Shown piece by piece: positions 22,652 through 30,359 of a stretch of DNA of 42,964 nucleotides (its first letter is position 1; every line of letters begins with the position of its first letter). The DNA lies in NCBI GenBank assembly GCA_016184365.1, contig JACPCW010000086.1, positions 1 to 42,964 on the forward strand, written 5' to 3'. The DNA is from Candidatus Rokuibacteriota bacterium (lineage in GTDB: Bacteria; Methylomirabilota; Methylomirabilia; Rokubacteriales; CSP1-6). Under the pieces are notes generated by a model. That model did not search any database and had not been told where the DNA came from. It saw only the letters and a list, made by a program, of their open reading frames with translations. The position numbers were made by a program, and so were the translations under genes.

Positions 22652-23422
22652 TCAGCGCTCGCGCTTGAGTGCGCCGGGATCGAACAGGGCGTCGGGAAGA
22701 TCGACGTTCGCGACCGCGGACCGCACGTTCACGACGAGGACCAGTCGGCCGCCGATGAAGGCTTCCTGGCGGTAGGGGAACTGAAATCCGCCGCGGAGCG
22801 GGCGGTGCTCCGAGAACGCGCGATCGACGAGCGTGGGGCCCTTCGGCAGCGTCTCGCGTCCGATGAACCGCACCACACCCCGCTCGGGATCGAGCCACAC
22901 CGCGGGACTTTCCCGGTCGCCGGCGCGCGCACCGATGACGGTGATCGCGCGCCCGCCGACGCGCACGGTGTCCGAGACGTCGTCGCGCACGCCGAGCGCG
23001 CGCCAGCCCGCGAGCAGATCGTCGGCCGACCTCTTCGACGGCGTCATGAAGTCCGACGCGCTCCTATCTTGAGGACTCGGCGGCGCCTCGAACGTCTGGC
23101 CGTCCGCCCGACGGATCCACGTCCGGCCGTCGACGAGGAGCTTCACCTCGCGCCGGCCGTCGATCACCTCTTCCAGTCGCTGGCGGCCGGGGAGCTTCAT
23201 CAGCAGCTTTTGCTCGCCGTGCACCGCGGGATGGAGCCCGTCCGGGTGGTAGCGCGTGACGCGCTGCTCCACGACGAGGTCGTGGATCTCGACCTCGCCG
23301 AGCCGGGCGACGAACGCCTGGACGGCGGCCCGCGCCGCGGCGTCGGCGCCCAAGGCCGCGGTGGCCCCCAGGAACGCCGCTCCGAGCACCAGTCCGAGAG
23401 CCGCCGCGCGCATGCGTCCCAT
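22652..23422 (-). CDS. LolA-like/outer-membrane lipoprotein-sorting-type periplasmic protein
   Basis: About 256 residues with a signal peptide (MGRMRAAALGLVLGAAFLGA…). The mature part looks like a half-barrel of the LolA/LolB/DUF4292 type: repeated antiparallel strands such as EQKLLMKLPGRQRLEEVI, REVKLLVDGRTWIRRADG, SPAVWLDPERGVVRFIGRETL, and the final FQFPYRQEAFIGGRLVLVVNV. Such proteins carry or hold lipid or lipoprotein acyl chains. The start at 23422 has a GGAGG about 12 nt upstream; 23413 is the alternative. The gene diverges from tolQ, with the tol promoter between them, and converges with the glycosylase gene. Confidence 0.72.
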   Translation of the reverse strand: MGRMRAAALGLVLGAAFLGATAALGADAAARAAVQAFVARLGEVEIHDLVVEQRVTRYHPDGLHPAVHGEQKLLMKLPGRQRLEEVIDGRREVKLLVDGRTWIRRADGQTFEAPPSPQDRSASDFMTPSKRSADDLLAGWRALGVRDDVSDTVRVGGRAITVIGARAGDRESPAVWLDPERGVVRFIGRETLPKGPTLVDRAFSEHRPLRGGFQFPYRQEAFIGGRLVLVVNVRSAVANVDLPDALFDPGALKRER

Positions 23423-23479
23423 ATAGGGTTTCCGCCTCCGGAAAGTCAACGAAGGCCGCGATTTTCCGAGCCAAATTGT

Positions 23480-23509
23480 TTGACACTCCTCCGACCCCAT
23501 GCCTATCAT
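23480..23509 (+). promoter_or_regulatory. Promoter of the tol-pal operon
   Basis: A perfect -35 TTGACA (23480-23485) and a -10 TATCAT (23504-23509) are separated by 18 bp. The predicted start near 23516 leaves a 20-nt leader containing the GAGGAG ribosome binding site of tolQ. This is the best housekeeping promoter match I found in the window. Confidence 0.75.
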
Positions 23510-23535
23510 CACCTGCAAAACCGCGAGGAGTTCCC

Positions 23536-24258
23536 GTGCCTTCCTCACCTGATTCCCTGACTGCCGGCGTCGTCGAGCTCGTCCTCAATTCGGGCCCCGT
23601 CGCCAAGTTCGTGCTGCTCGTCCTGCTGGGCTTTTCCGTGATCAGCTGGGCGCTGATCGTGGAGAAGTGGTGGCACCTGCGCCGGGTCCGGCGGTCGACG
23701 GAAGGCTTCGTGCGGGTGTTCCGCGAGGGACGACGCCCCTCCGTGGTCCAGGCCGCGACGAAGAAGTACAAAGACAGCCCCCTGGCGCACATGTACGCCG
23801 CCGCCTACCACGAGTTCGGCACGGCCACCGAGCTGGCGGATCGCGTCATCGACGACGACGATTACGGCCGTGATCGCCTCGAAGCCGTCCATCGCGCCAT
23901 GCGACGGACGTCCGGGGTCGAGATCTCGAAGCTCGAGCGGTACCTGACGTTCCTCGCGACGACGGCCAGCGCGACGCCGTTCATCGGGTTGTTCGGCACG
24001 GTCTGGGGCGTCATGACGGCGTTCCACGGCATCGGCCAGCAGGGATCGGCCAGTCTCGGCGTCGTCGCGCCCGGTATCTCCGAGGCCCTCATCGCGACGG
24101 CCGCCGGCCTCGCCGCCGCCATCCCGGCCGTCATCGCCTACAACTACTTCGTCGCGCGCGTGCGCGACTGGGCGACGGAGATGGACGGCTTCATGCTCGA
24201 CCTGCTGAATCTGCTGACGCGCCCGCTGCCGAAGGGCGCCGCGAAGGACGGCGTCTGA
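23536..24258 (+). CDS. tolQ: TolQ, proton-channel subunit of the Tol-Pal system
   Basis: A 240-residue inner-membrane MotA/TolQ/ExbB protein. It has three spans: about residues 18-40, 125-150 (ATPFIGLFGTVWGVMTAF, the family signature) and 160-185 (ALIATAAGLAAAIPAVIAYNYF). A large cytoplasmic loop lies between the first two. With TolR it converts proton motive force into movement of TolA during division and outer-membrane maintenance. The GTG at 23536 is set by GAGGAG at ideal spacing. The next gene, tolR, overlaps by one base (TGATG). The complete downstream set of tol genes secures TolQ over ExbB. Confidence 0.95.
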   Translation: MPSSPDSLTAGVVELVLNSGPVAKFVLLVLLGFSVISWALIVEKWWHLRRVRRSTEGFVRVFREGRRPSVVQAATKKYKDSPLAHMYAAAYHEFGTATELADRVIDDDDYGRDRLEAVHRAMRRTSGVEISKLERYLTFLATTASATPFIGLFGTVWGVMTAFHGIGQQGSASLGVVAPGISEALIATAAGLAAAIPAVIAYNYFVARVRDWATEMDGFMLDLLNLLTRPLPKGAAKDGV

Positions 24259-24689
24259 TGGCCGGCTTTCGCATCGAGCGCTCGGACTCGCGCGGCGTCA
24301 GCTCGACGCTCGCCGAGATCAACATCATCCCGCTCGTCGACGTGGTCCTCGTGCTGCTGCTCATCTTCATGCTGACGGCGCCGATGATGTACCGCGGGAT
24401 CGACGTCAACCTGCCGAAGAGCTCCGGCAAGCCGACGGCCATCGAGGAGCGGCTGGTCCTGACGATCACGCGGGACCGCGGGTTCTTCCTGAACGAGCGG
24501 CAGGTCGCGTCCGGAGCCCTCGAGGGCCGGCTGCGCGACGCCTTCCGCAACCGCCCCGACAAGGTGCTCTACCTGAAGGCGGACGCCGGGCTCGCCTACG
24601 GCGCGGTCGTCGAAGCGATGGACCGGGCGCGCCGCGCCGGCATCGAGCGCATCGGCATGGTCACGGAGCCGGCGGCGCGGGAGCGCTGA
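24258..24689 (+). CDS. tolR: TolR, ExbD/TolR-family subunit
   Basis: A 143-residue protein with one N-terminal membrane span in the context AEINIIPLVDVVLVLLLIFMLTAP. Asp28 is the conserved proton-path residue of the family. The periplasmic domain (about residues 50-140, with DKVLYLKADAGLAYGAVVEAMDRARRAG) is the usual dimerisation fold. It shares a 1-bp overlap with tolQ and lies 7 bp before tolA. Length is standard. Confidence 0.95.
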   Translation: MAGFRIERSDSRGVSSTLAEINIIPLVDVVLVLLLIFMLTAPMMYRGIDVNLPKSSGKPTAIEERLVLTITRDRGFFLNERQVASGALEGRLRDAFRNRPDKVLYLKADAGLAYGAVVEAMDRARRAGIERIGMVTEPAARER

Positions 24690-24696
24690 GAGCATC

Positions 24697-25563
24697 GTGG
24701 CCGTCGCGATCGGCTTCCGGCGTCGCCTCCAGACGGGGCCGGCGCTCCGGATCTCGAAGATCCCGCTCGGGAGCCTCACGCTCTCCGCGATCCTCCATGC
24801 CCTGCTCATCGCTGCCGCGGTCGTGGCCGTGAACGCGATCCAGGAGAGTCAGCCGAAGGTCTACGTCGTCAACCTCGTCCCCGCGATTCCGGCGATCGGC
24901 CGCCCGGAAGGCCAGGGATCGACGCCGGCGCCGCCGCGACCGGCGCTGCCGCCGCCGCCGACCGCGAAGCCGCCGCCGCCGACGGAGCTGCCCGCGCGGT
25001 CGCCATCGGTCCCGGACCTGCCGCCGCGGCAGCGCGCCCCTGAAACGCTCGGCCTGCCGGAGCGCTCGACGCTGCCGCCGCGCACGACGGCGCCGGCGAC
25101 GACACCGCGCCCCGATCAGAAAGAGCTGCCGCCGGTCGCGAGCGCGACGTCACCCGCTCCGTCGCCGGCGCCCACCGCGCCGCGCGAGGCTGCCAGTCCC
25201 CCACCGCCGCCACCGCTCGGCGTCGCCGTCGGCGGCTCGCCGCAGGGCAAGGGCAAGCTGTCGATCGAAGTCGATTTTCCGTACGCGTGGTACGTCAAAG
25301 TCCTCCACGACAAGATCACCGAGCGATGGGACCGGCACGCCAACCGTGGACACCAGCCGCTGATCGCGTTCGAGATCGGGCGCAAGGGCGAGGTCGATCC
25401 CGGCCGCGTCGTCGTCAAGCAGTCCTCGGGTAACCGCCACTACGATCAGCTGGCGGTCCGGTCGATCGTGGAGGCCGCACCGTTCCCTCCGCTGCCTGAC
25501 GATTTCAAGGACCAGCGTGTGACGATCGTCATCCAGTTCAGGCACGCGGACGAGCGACGGTAG
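24697..25563 (+). CDS. tolA: TolA/TonB-like periplasm-spanning protein
   Basis: A 288-residue protein bridging inner and outer membranes. One N-terminal span (about residues 28-46, SAILHALLIAAAVVAVNAI) is followed by a Pro-rich linker of about 110 residues (roughly 70-185), and then a TonB/TolA C-terminal domain: VDFPYAWYVKVLHDKITERWDRHA and VVVKQSSGNRHYDQLAVRSIVEAAPFPPLPDDF. Classic TolA has an Ala/Lys/Glu-rich helical linker; this Pro-rich one is TonB-like. Position between tolR and tolB argues for TolA function. The start is GTG 24697, 7 bp after tolR. It would contact Pal and TolB. Confidence 0.9.
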   Translation: MAVAIGFRRRLQTGPALRISKIPLGSLTLSAILHALLIAAAVVAVNAIQESQPKVYVVNLVPAIPAIGRPEGQGSTPAPPRPALPPPPTAKPPPPTELPARSPSVPDLPPRQRAPETLGLPERSTLPPRTTAPATTPRPDQKELPPVASATSPAPSPAPTAPREAASPPPPPPLGVAVGGSPQGKGKLSIEVDFPYAWYVKVLHDKITERWDRHANRGHQPLIAFEIGRKGEVDPGRVVVKQSSGNRHYDQLAVRSIVEAAPFPPLPDDFKDQRVTIVIQFRHADERR

Positions 25564-25565
25564 CC

Positions 25566-26894
25566 ATGCTCCGACTCGTCATCGCCGGCGTGACGACGCT
25601 CGCCCTCCTGGCGCCCATGCTGTGGCTCCCGGCGGCGCCGCGCGCGCAGCAGGGCGTCGAGATCCGCATCGACGTCGAGGGCCGCGGCCAGCGCAAGCTG
25701 AACGTCGCGGTGCCCCCCTTCACGGTCACCACGGGCCCCGAGAGCGCGGCGCTCGGGACGGCGCTCGCGGAGACGACCGGCGCCGACCTCACGTTTTCCG
25801 GACTCTTCACCGTCGTCACGCCGTCGGTGACACTGCCGGCGAACGATCCGCCGTCGCTCCGCAAGACGCTCGAAGATTTCGCGGGCGCCGGCGCGCACGC
25901 CGCCGTGCACGGCCTCGTCGCCGTGCGGGGCGACCGTCTCGAGGGCGAGATGCGGGTCTACGACCTCACGTCCGGACCGGACCCGCGCCAGATCGCGACG
26001 AAGACGTTCACCGTGGCGAGCACGCAGCCGCGACGGCTGGCGCACAAGATCGCCGACGAGGTCGTGCTGCAGTTCTCCGGCGAGCTCGGTGTCGCCGACA
26101 CGAAGCTCGCGTACGTGACCGGACGACCGGGCGCGAAGGAAATCGTCGTGTCGGACTACGACGGCTTCGCTCCGGCGTCGGTCACGCGCAACCGCTCGAT
26201 CAACCTGTCGCCCGTGTGGAGTCCCGACGCGCGCTCGCTCGCGTACACGTCGTACAAGAACGGCTATCCCGACCTGTTCCGGATCTTCCCGTTCGAGCGC
26301 CGCCCCGAGCAGACGCTCGCGGCGTTCTCGGGCATCAACTCGTCGCCCGGCTGGAGGCCCGACGGCGCGCAGCTCGCGCTGACGCTGTCGAAGGACGGCA
26401 ACCCGGAGATCTACGTGCTCGCGATCGCGACGGGGTCGCTGCGACGCCTGACGCGGCACGCGGGCATCGATACCGAGCCGACGTGGTCGCCGACGGGCCG
26501 GCAGCTCGCCTTCATCTCGAACCGCGCCGGCTCGCCGCACGTCTTCGTCATGGACGCCGAGGGCGCGAACGTCCGCCAGCTCACGTTCGGCGGGTATCAG
26601 ACGCAGCCGCGGTGGTCGCCGAAAGGCGACGTCATCGCGTACACCGCACGGCACGGCAATCACGACGTGTGGGCCGTCGGCAGCGACGGCTCGAACGCCC
26701 GTCGTCTCACCGCCGGCCCCGGCGACAACCAGGGCGCCGCATGGTCGCCGGACGGCCGGCACCTCGTGTTCCAGTCGAACCGGCTCGGCGGCTGGCAGAT
26801 CTTCTCGATGCTCGCCGACGGCTCCGAGCAGAAACCCGTCACGCGCGGCAGCGGCGAGCACACAAGTCCTTCGTGGTCCCCTCGACTGCCGTGA
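25566..26894 (+). CDS. tolB: TolB, periplasmic beta-propeller of the Tol-Pal system
   Basis: A 442-residue protein with a signal peptide (about residues 1-28, ending PRAQQ). The N-terminal domain binds TolA, and a six-bladed propeller follows (about residues 170-442). Repeated blade motifs are easy to see: SPVWSPDARSLAYTS, SSPGWRPDGAQLALTLSKDGNPEIYV, TEPTWSPTGRQLAFISNRAGSPHVFV, TQPRWSPKGDVIAYT, and QGAAWSPDGRHLVFQSNR. It binds Pal and modulates its interaction with peptidoglycan. The start is 2 bp after tolA. Length is usual for the family. Confidence 0.96.
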   Translation: MLRLVIAGVTTLALLAPMLWLPAAPRAQQGVEIRIDVEGRGQRKLNVAVPPFTVTTGPESAALGTALAETTGADLTFSGLFTVVTPSVTLPANDPPSLRKTLEDFAGAGAHAAVHGLVAVRGDRLEGEMRVYDLTSGPDPRQIATKTFTVASTQPRRLAHKIADEVVLQFSGELGVADTKLAYVTGRPGAKEIVVSDYDGFAPASVTRNRSINLSPVWSPDARSLAYTSYKNGYPDLFRIFPFERRPEQTLAAFSGINSSPGWRPDGAQLALTLSKDGNPEIYVLAIATGSLRRLTRHAGIDTEPTWSPTGRQLAFISNRAGSPHVFVMDAEGANVRQLTFGGYQTQPRWSPKGDVIAYTARHGNHDVWAVGSDGSNARRLTAGPGDNQGAAWSPDGRHLVFQSNRLGGWQIFSMLADGSEQKPVTRGSGEHTSPSWSPRLP

Positions 26895-26941
26895 TACGCT
26901 TTGCTCGCCAATCGGCCCTGTCTACGTTCAAAGGAGGCGTC

Positions 26942-27559
26942 ATGGCCACCCGCGCTTCTCGTGTCTTCATCTTTTTGATCCTGAGCCTCACGGTCGCGCT
27001 TGCCGGTTGTGCCAAGCGTCCCGCAACGACTCAGGCCGCTGCTCCCGCTCCGACCGGCTCGGGGCAAACGATGGCGCCGCCCGCTCCCGTCGCCCCGCCG
27101 TCGGCGACGACGACACCGCCGCCGCCGCCGCCGTCGGCCGCACGGCCGCCGAGCACCGGCCCCGCGCCCGCCGCGCAGACGCCGGGCGCCCGTCCGTCGC
27201 CGAAAGAGTTCGTGGCGATGCCGGGCGTGCTGAAGGACGTGTTCTTCGCGTTCGACAAGTACGACATCCGCCCCGAGGACGCGAAGACCCTCGACGCGAA
27301 CGCCGGCTGGTTCAAGTCGAACCCGAACCACCTGATCCTCATCGAGGGTCACTGTGACGAGCGCGGGACGAACGAGTACAACCTCGCGCTCGGCGAGCGT
27401 CGCGCGAAGTCCGCGATGAACTACCTCGTCTCGCAGGGCGTGCAGGCCAGCCGCATCACGATCATCAGTTACGGCGAGGAGCGCCCGCAGTGCTCCGAGA
27501 AGAACGACAGCTGCTGGGAGAAGAACCGCCGCGCGCACTTCCTGGTCAAGCCGCGTTGA
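26942..27559 (+). CDS. pal: Pal, peptidoglycan-associated lipoprotein
   Basis: A 205-residue outer-membrane lipoprotein with lipobox LAGC (acylated Cys23). A Pro/Ala-rich tether (about residues 30-85) precedes the OmpA-like peptidoglycan-binding domain. The ligand-binding pattern LIEGHCDERGTNEYNLALGERRAKS contains the Asp and Arg that hold the peptidoglycan stem peptide. C-terminal cysteines (CSEKNDSCW) could form a disulfide. An AAAGGAGG ribosome binding site fixes the start. It follows tolB by 47 bp and is followed by a strong hairpin. Confidence 0.97.
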   Translation: MATRASRVFIFLILSLTVALAGCAKRPATTQAAAPAPTGSGQTMAPPAPVAPPSATTTPPPPPPSAARPPSTGPAPAAQTPGARPSPKEFVAMPGVLKDVFFAFDKYDIRPEDAKTLDANAGWFKSNPNHLILIEGHCDERGTNEYNLALGERRAKSAMNYLVSQGVQASRITIISYGEERPQCSEKNDSCWEKNRRAHFLVKPR

Positions 27560-27564
27560 CCTAA

Positions 27565-27595
27565 ATCGGGGGGAGCGAGCGCCGCTCCCCCCGAT
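27565..27595. terminator. Strong 13-bp hairpin after pal
   Basis: A 13-bp perfect stem (27565-27577 with 27583-27595) with a 5-nt loop lies 5 nt past the pal stop. It is the most stable simple hairpin I noticed. There is no T-run. It may reduce read-through into cpoB or protect the tol-pal mRNA 3' end. Confidence 0.5.
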
Positions 27596-27681
27596 GGCCC
27601 CCACCGCCTCGAATGCGTCCAGGCGGGTCCCGGTGCCGCGCGAAGCCGGCCTCGAAGCGCGAATGACCCACCAGTGAGATC

Positions 27682-28575
27682 ATGAACGTGATGCAAACGC
27701 GCTCCACCGTTCTCGGCGTGTTGGGTCCCGTCGCGCTCGCCGCGCTCGTCGGCGGGTGCTCCGGCGTCGCCGAAGTCACCGGGACCGCGACGCAGCAGGA
27801 CCTGATGCAGATTCGCGCCGACGTCACACAGCTTCAGCTCGCGCTCAAGCGGTCCCGCGACGATCTGGACAAGCAAACGACCGGGATCGACGCGCGCGTC
27901 AACGAGCAGGCGGCGCGGAGCCAGCGCCAGGGCGACGATCTGGCGCGCCGGCTCGAAGCGCTGTCGACGACCATGACGACGCTGTCCGGCAAGGTCGACG
28001 AGCTCGCGAGCCGCGTCGAGGCCCTGTCGCGACGCGCGGCCGCGCCGCCGACATCCGCCCCGACCGCGCCACGTGCGGCCCCGCCGGCCCCGCCGACCGC
28101 GCCGGCTCCGGCGCCACCACCGGGCATCGGGTCACGTCCCGCGACCGGCGGCATCCAGCCGCAGGACGTCTACCAGACGGCCTACATCGACTACAGCAAG
28201 GGCAGCTATCCGCTCGCGATCGCCGGCTTCCGCGAGTTCCTGCGGCGGTATCCGGACCACGACCTGGCGGACAACGCGCAGTACTGGATCGGCGAGGCGC
28301 ACTTCAGCGTCGCACGCGGTCACGTGAACGCGAACCAGGCGGACAAGGCAAACGAGGAGCTCGAGCGGGCCGTGCAGGAATTCCGGAAGGTCATCGCGAA
28401 CTATCCGCGCGGCGACAAGGCGCCGACCGCGCTCTACAAGGAGGCGCTGGCGCTCGTGGAGCTGAAGCAGCCGGCGCTCGCGCAGTCGCGCCTGCAGTAC
28501 CTCATCGACAACTTCCCGCAGGCCGAGGAAGCGCCGCTCGCGCGTGAGCGCCTGACGGCGCTCAAGGGCGGCTAG
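27682..28575 (+). CDS. cpoB: CpoB/YbgF, Tol-Pal-associated TPR protein
   Basis: A 297-residue envelope protein that links Tol function with septal peptidoglycan synthesis. A lipobox-like LVGGC (Cys26) suggests it is a lipoprotein here, unlike the soluble E. coli protein. A coiled coil (about residues 38-115) for trimerisation is followed by a Pro/Ala linker (120-155) and TPR-like repeats: YQTAYIDYSKGSYPLAIAGFREFLRRYPDHDLADNAQYWIGEAHF and KAPTALYKEALALVELKQPALAQSRLQYLIDNFP. It follows pal after a 122-bp gap containing the hairpin. Its stop codon overlaps the convergent anti-sigma gene stop in a shared CTAG. Confidence 0.93.
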   Translation: MNVMQTRSTVLGVLGPVALAALVGGCSGVAEVTGTATQQDLMQIRADVTQLQLALKRSRDDLDKQTTGIDARVNEQAARSQRQGDDLARRLEALSTTMTTLSGKVDELASRVEALSRRAAAPPTSAPTAPRAAPPAPPTAPAPAPPPGIGSRPATGGIQPQDVYQTAYIDYSKGSYPLAIAGFREFLRRYPDHDLADNAQYWIGEAHFSVARGHVNANQADKANEELERAVQEFRKVIANYPRGDKAPTALYKEALALVELKQPALAQSRLQYLIDNFPQAEEAPLARERLTALKGG

Positions 28576-29060
28576 CGCCGCCCGGTCGCCCCGCTCAGAC
28601 CCGAGACCCAGACCACGGTGAGATCACGCTCCGGCGTGGAGTAGACGGTCACGCTCGCGTTCGGGTCGTCGGTACCGACGGACTGCACGATGACCGGCGC
28701 CTCCGGATGCACGCTCGTCGGCACGAGCTGCCAGACGCTAAGGCTGACCAGGAGCGCGGCGGCCAGCGCACCGCCATACGCCCATCGTGGCCGCAGCCAG
28801 ACGGCGCGCCGCGGCGTCGCATGGGCGACGCGCGCGTCCTGAATGCCCCGGACGACTCCCGGCCAGAAGCCGGTCCAGTCCGGCTCCACCGGCTTGGCGA
28901 CGGACGCGAGCAGGCCCTTCATGCGCCGCAGGGTGGCGGCCTCGCCGGCACACCGCGAGCAGCCGCCGACATGCGCCCGAACCGCGCGTTCTCGCGGGGC
29001 TTCCAGCGCGCCATCGAGCCAGGCGCCGATCCGTCGTCGATACAGGTAACAAGTCAGCAC
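28572..29060 (-). CDS. Anti-sigma factor-like zinc-finger membrane protein
   Basis: A 162-residue single-span membrane protein. The N-terminal putative zinc finger (zf-HC2/ASD type) has Cys4, His30, Cys34 and Cys37 (RAHVGGCSRC). A membrane helix lies at about residues 93-111 (GGALAAALLVSLSVWQLV), with a short periplasmic tail. Such proteins hold an ECF sigma factor at the membrane. No sigma factor gene is adjacent: upstream is a divergent hydrolase. It converges with cpoB and overlaps it by 4 bp at the stop codons. Confidence 0.75.
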   Translation of the reverse strand: MLTCYLYRRRIGAWLDGALEAPRERAVRAHVGGCSRCAGEAATLRRMKGLLASVAKPVEPDWTGFWPGVVRGIQDARVAHATPRRAVWLRPRWAYGGALAAALLVSLSVWQLVPTSVHPEAPVIVQSVGTDDPNASVTVYSTPERDLTVVWVSGLSGATGRR

Positions 29061-29104
29061 GTTTGTTGGACGCGAGAGGTCCCCCTCCGTATTCTCGTCC
29101 CGGC

Positions 29105-29782
29105 ATGATAGCCGAGCAGGCCGTGACGCTGAGCGTCGAGGCGGGGATCGCCCTGGAGGCCCGGATAGCCATCCCGGACGGCGCCCAGACAGGCGTCGCG
29201 ATGTGTCATCCCCACCCCCTCTACGGCGGCGACATGGAAAACCCGGTCGTCGTCCGGGCCGTGGAAGTCACCGGCGAGCTTGGCCTGGCGACGATCCGGT
29301 TCAACTTCCGGGGCGTCGGGGGCTCGACCGGGACCCACGGGAGCGGCGACGCCGAGCGCCGTGATCTCGCGGCCGCAGTCGCCCACCTGCGCGCGGCGCT
29401 CCCTGCTGATTCGACGCTGATCGCCGCCGGCTATTCGTTCGGCGCGATGGTGGCCGCGCACGTCGCGGCGGCGGGCGAGGCGGCCGCGCTCGCGCTCATC
29501 GCCCCGCCGCTCGGACTCGATGGGTACCGGCGCCTGCCGGAGCTGCCGGCGACGATGCCGCTGTTCGTGGGCGTGGGCGCGAGCGACGAGTACTGTCCGC
29601 CGGCGGCGATCGAGGAGCTGCGCGCGCACCGGCCACACGCGCAGATCACCGTCGTGCCGGGCGCGAACCATTTCTTCTTCGGCACGCTGTATCCGCTCGG
29701 CGCCGCGCTCGCCGACTGGCTGCGGGCGACGGTCGCGACGTTACGAGCGGGGCAGGCGCGTCGGGCTGGCGGTGCCGGCTGA
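29105..29782 (+). CDS. Alpha/beta hydrolase (COG2945-like)
   Basis: A 225-residue soluble hydrolase. The catalytic set is visible: the nucleophile Ser111 in GYSFGAM, Asp161 in GASDEYCPP and His189 in PGANHFFFG. The early motifs CHPHPLYGGDMENPVV and RFNFRGVGGSTGTHG are characteristic of the small dienelactone-hydrolase-like COG2945 group. The substrate is unknown. No ribosome binding site is clear ahead of the ATG. The 3' end overlaps the convergent DUF502 gene by 42 bp. Confidence 0.88.
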   Translation: MIAEQAVTLSVEAGIALEARIAIPDGAQTGVAMCHPHPLYGGDMENPVVVRAVEVTGELGLATIRFNFRGVGGSTGTHGSGDAERRDLAAAVAHLRAALPADSTLIAAGYSFGAMVAAHVAAAGEAAALALIAPPLGLDGYRRLPELPATMPLFVGVGASDEYCPPAAIEELRAHRPHAQITVVPGANHFFFGTLYPLGAALADWLRATVATLRAGQARRAGGAG

Positions 29783-30346
29783 GAGGATGACGCGAATCCC
29801 CTGCTCGACCGACAGTCCCGTCGGGATGACCGCCTCGCGCGGCACGACGATGATGTCGCCGAGGTAGAGGTTGTTCGTCGGCACGAACACCGTCACCATC
29901 TCGCGCTTGCCGTGCGGCGTATCGAGCAGGACCTCGCTCGTGACGAAGCCGAACGCGTACGAGCCTTCGCGCGGATGCTCGACGAGCCCGACTTCCTTGA
30001 AGGAGTTGCGCCGTTCCGGCGAAAACGCGTCGATCAGCATCTTCACGGAGGGATAGAGCCGCCGGTAGATCGGGACCTTCAGGAGGATCTGGTCGCCGAG
30101 CGCGAGGACGCGCCGTCCGACGACGTTCCTCGCGATCGTGCCCATCAGCAGAATGATCGCGACCGCGGTGAGGAAGCCGAGCCCGGGGACGGGCCGCCCG
30201 AAGATGCCCTGGTACATCGGACCGAAGATGTCGTCGATCTTCACCCAGAAGATCCACAGGAGGTAGGCCGTCGCGAACACCGGGACGACGAAGAAGAATC
30301 CCGCGATGAAGCGCACCTTGAACCAGTTCCTGAGGCGAGTGGACAT
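29741..30346 (-). CDS. DUF502-family membrane protein
   Basis: About 201 residues with two N-terminal membrane spans (about residues 12-36 and 55-75) and a cytoplasmic or periplasmic beta-rich C-terminal domain. The family pattern is evident: RFIAGFFFVVPVFATAYLLWIFW, the P-x-Y-x3-YPSVK motif (VPIYRRLYPSVKML), and VFVPTNNLYLGDIIVVPREAVIPTGLSVEQGIRVILSAG, the diagnostic DUF502 end. The function of the family is not established to my knowledge. The start is 30346 (MSTRL), or 30361/30358 further up, where it would overlap the start of the divergent SDR gene. Confidence 0.85.
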   Translation of the reverse strand: MSTRLRNWFKVRFIAGFFFVVPVFATAYLLWIFWVKIDDIFGPMYQGIFGRPVPGLGFLTAVAIILLMGTIARNVVGRRVLALGDQILLKVPIYRRLYPSVKMLIDAFSPERRNSFKEVGLVEHPREGSYAFGFVTSEVLLDTPHGKREMVTVFVPTNNLYLGDIIVVPREAVIPTGLSVEQGIRVILSAGTASPTRLPRS

Positions 30347-30359
30347 GCTCGTTTCCATC

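Noticed and set aside
24940..25240. CCG-rich simple repeat in tolA as a phase-variable tract
   Set aside because: It encodes a Pro-rich linker with varied codons and no uniform repeat unit long enough for slippage.
27596..27681. Third copy of the two-hairpin repeat after pal
   Set aside because: The pal hairpin also has G-run/C-run arms and a GGCCCCC stretch, but the linker and hairpin A sequence are absent.
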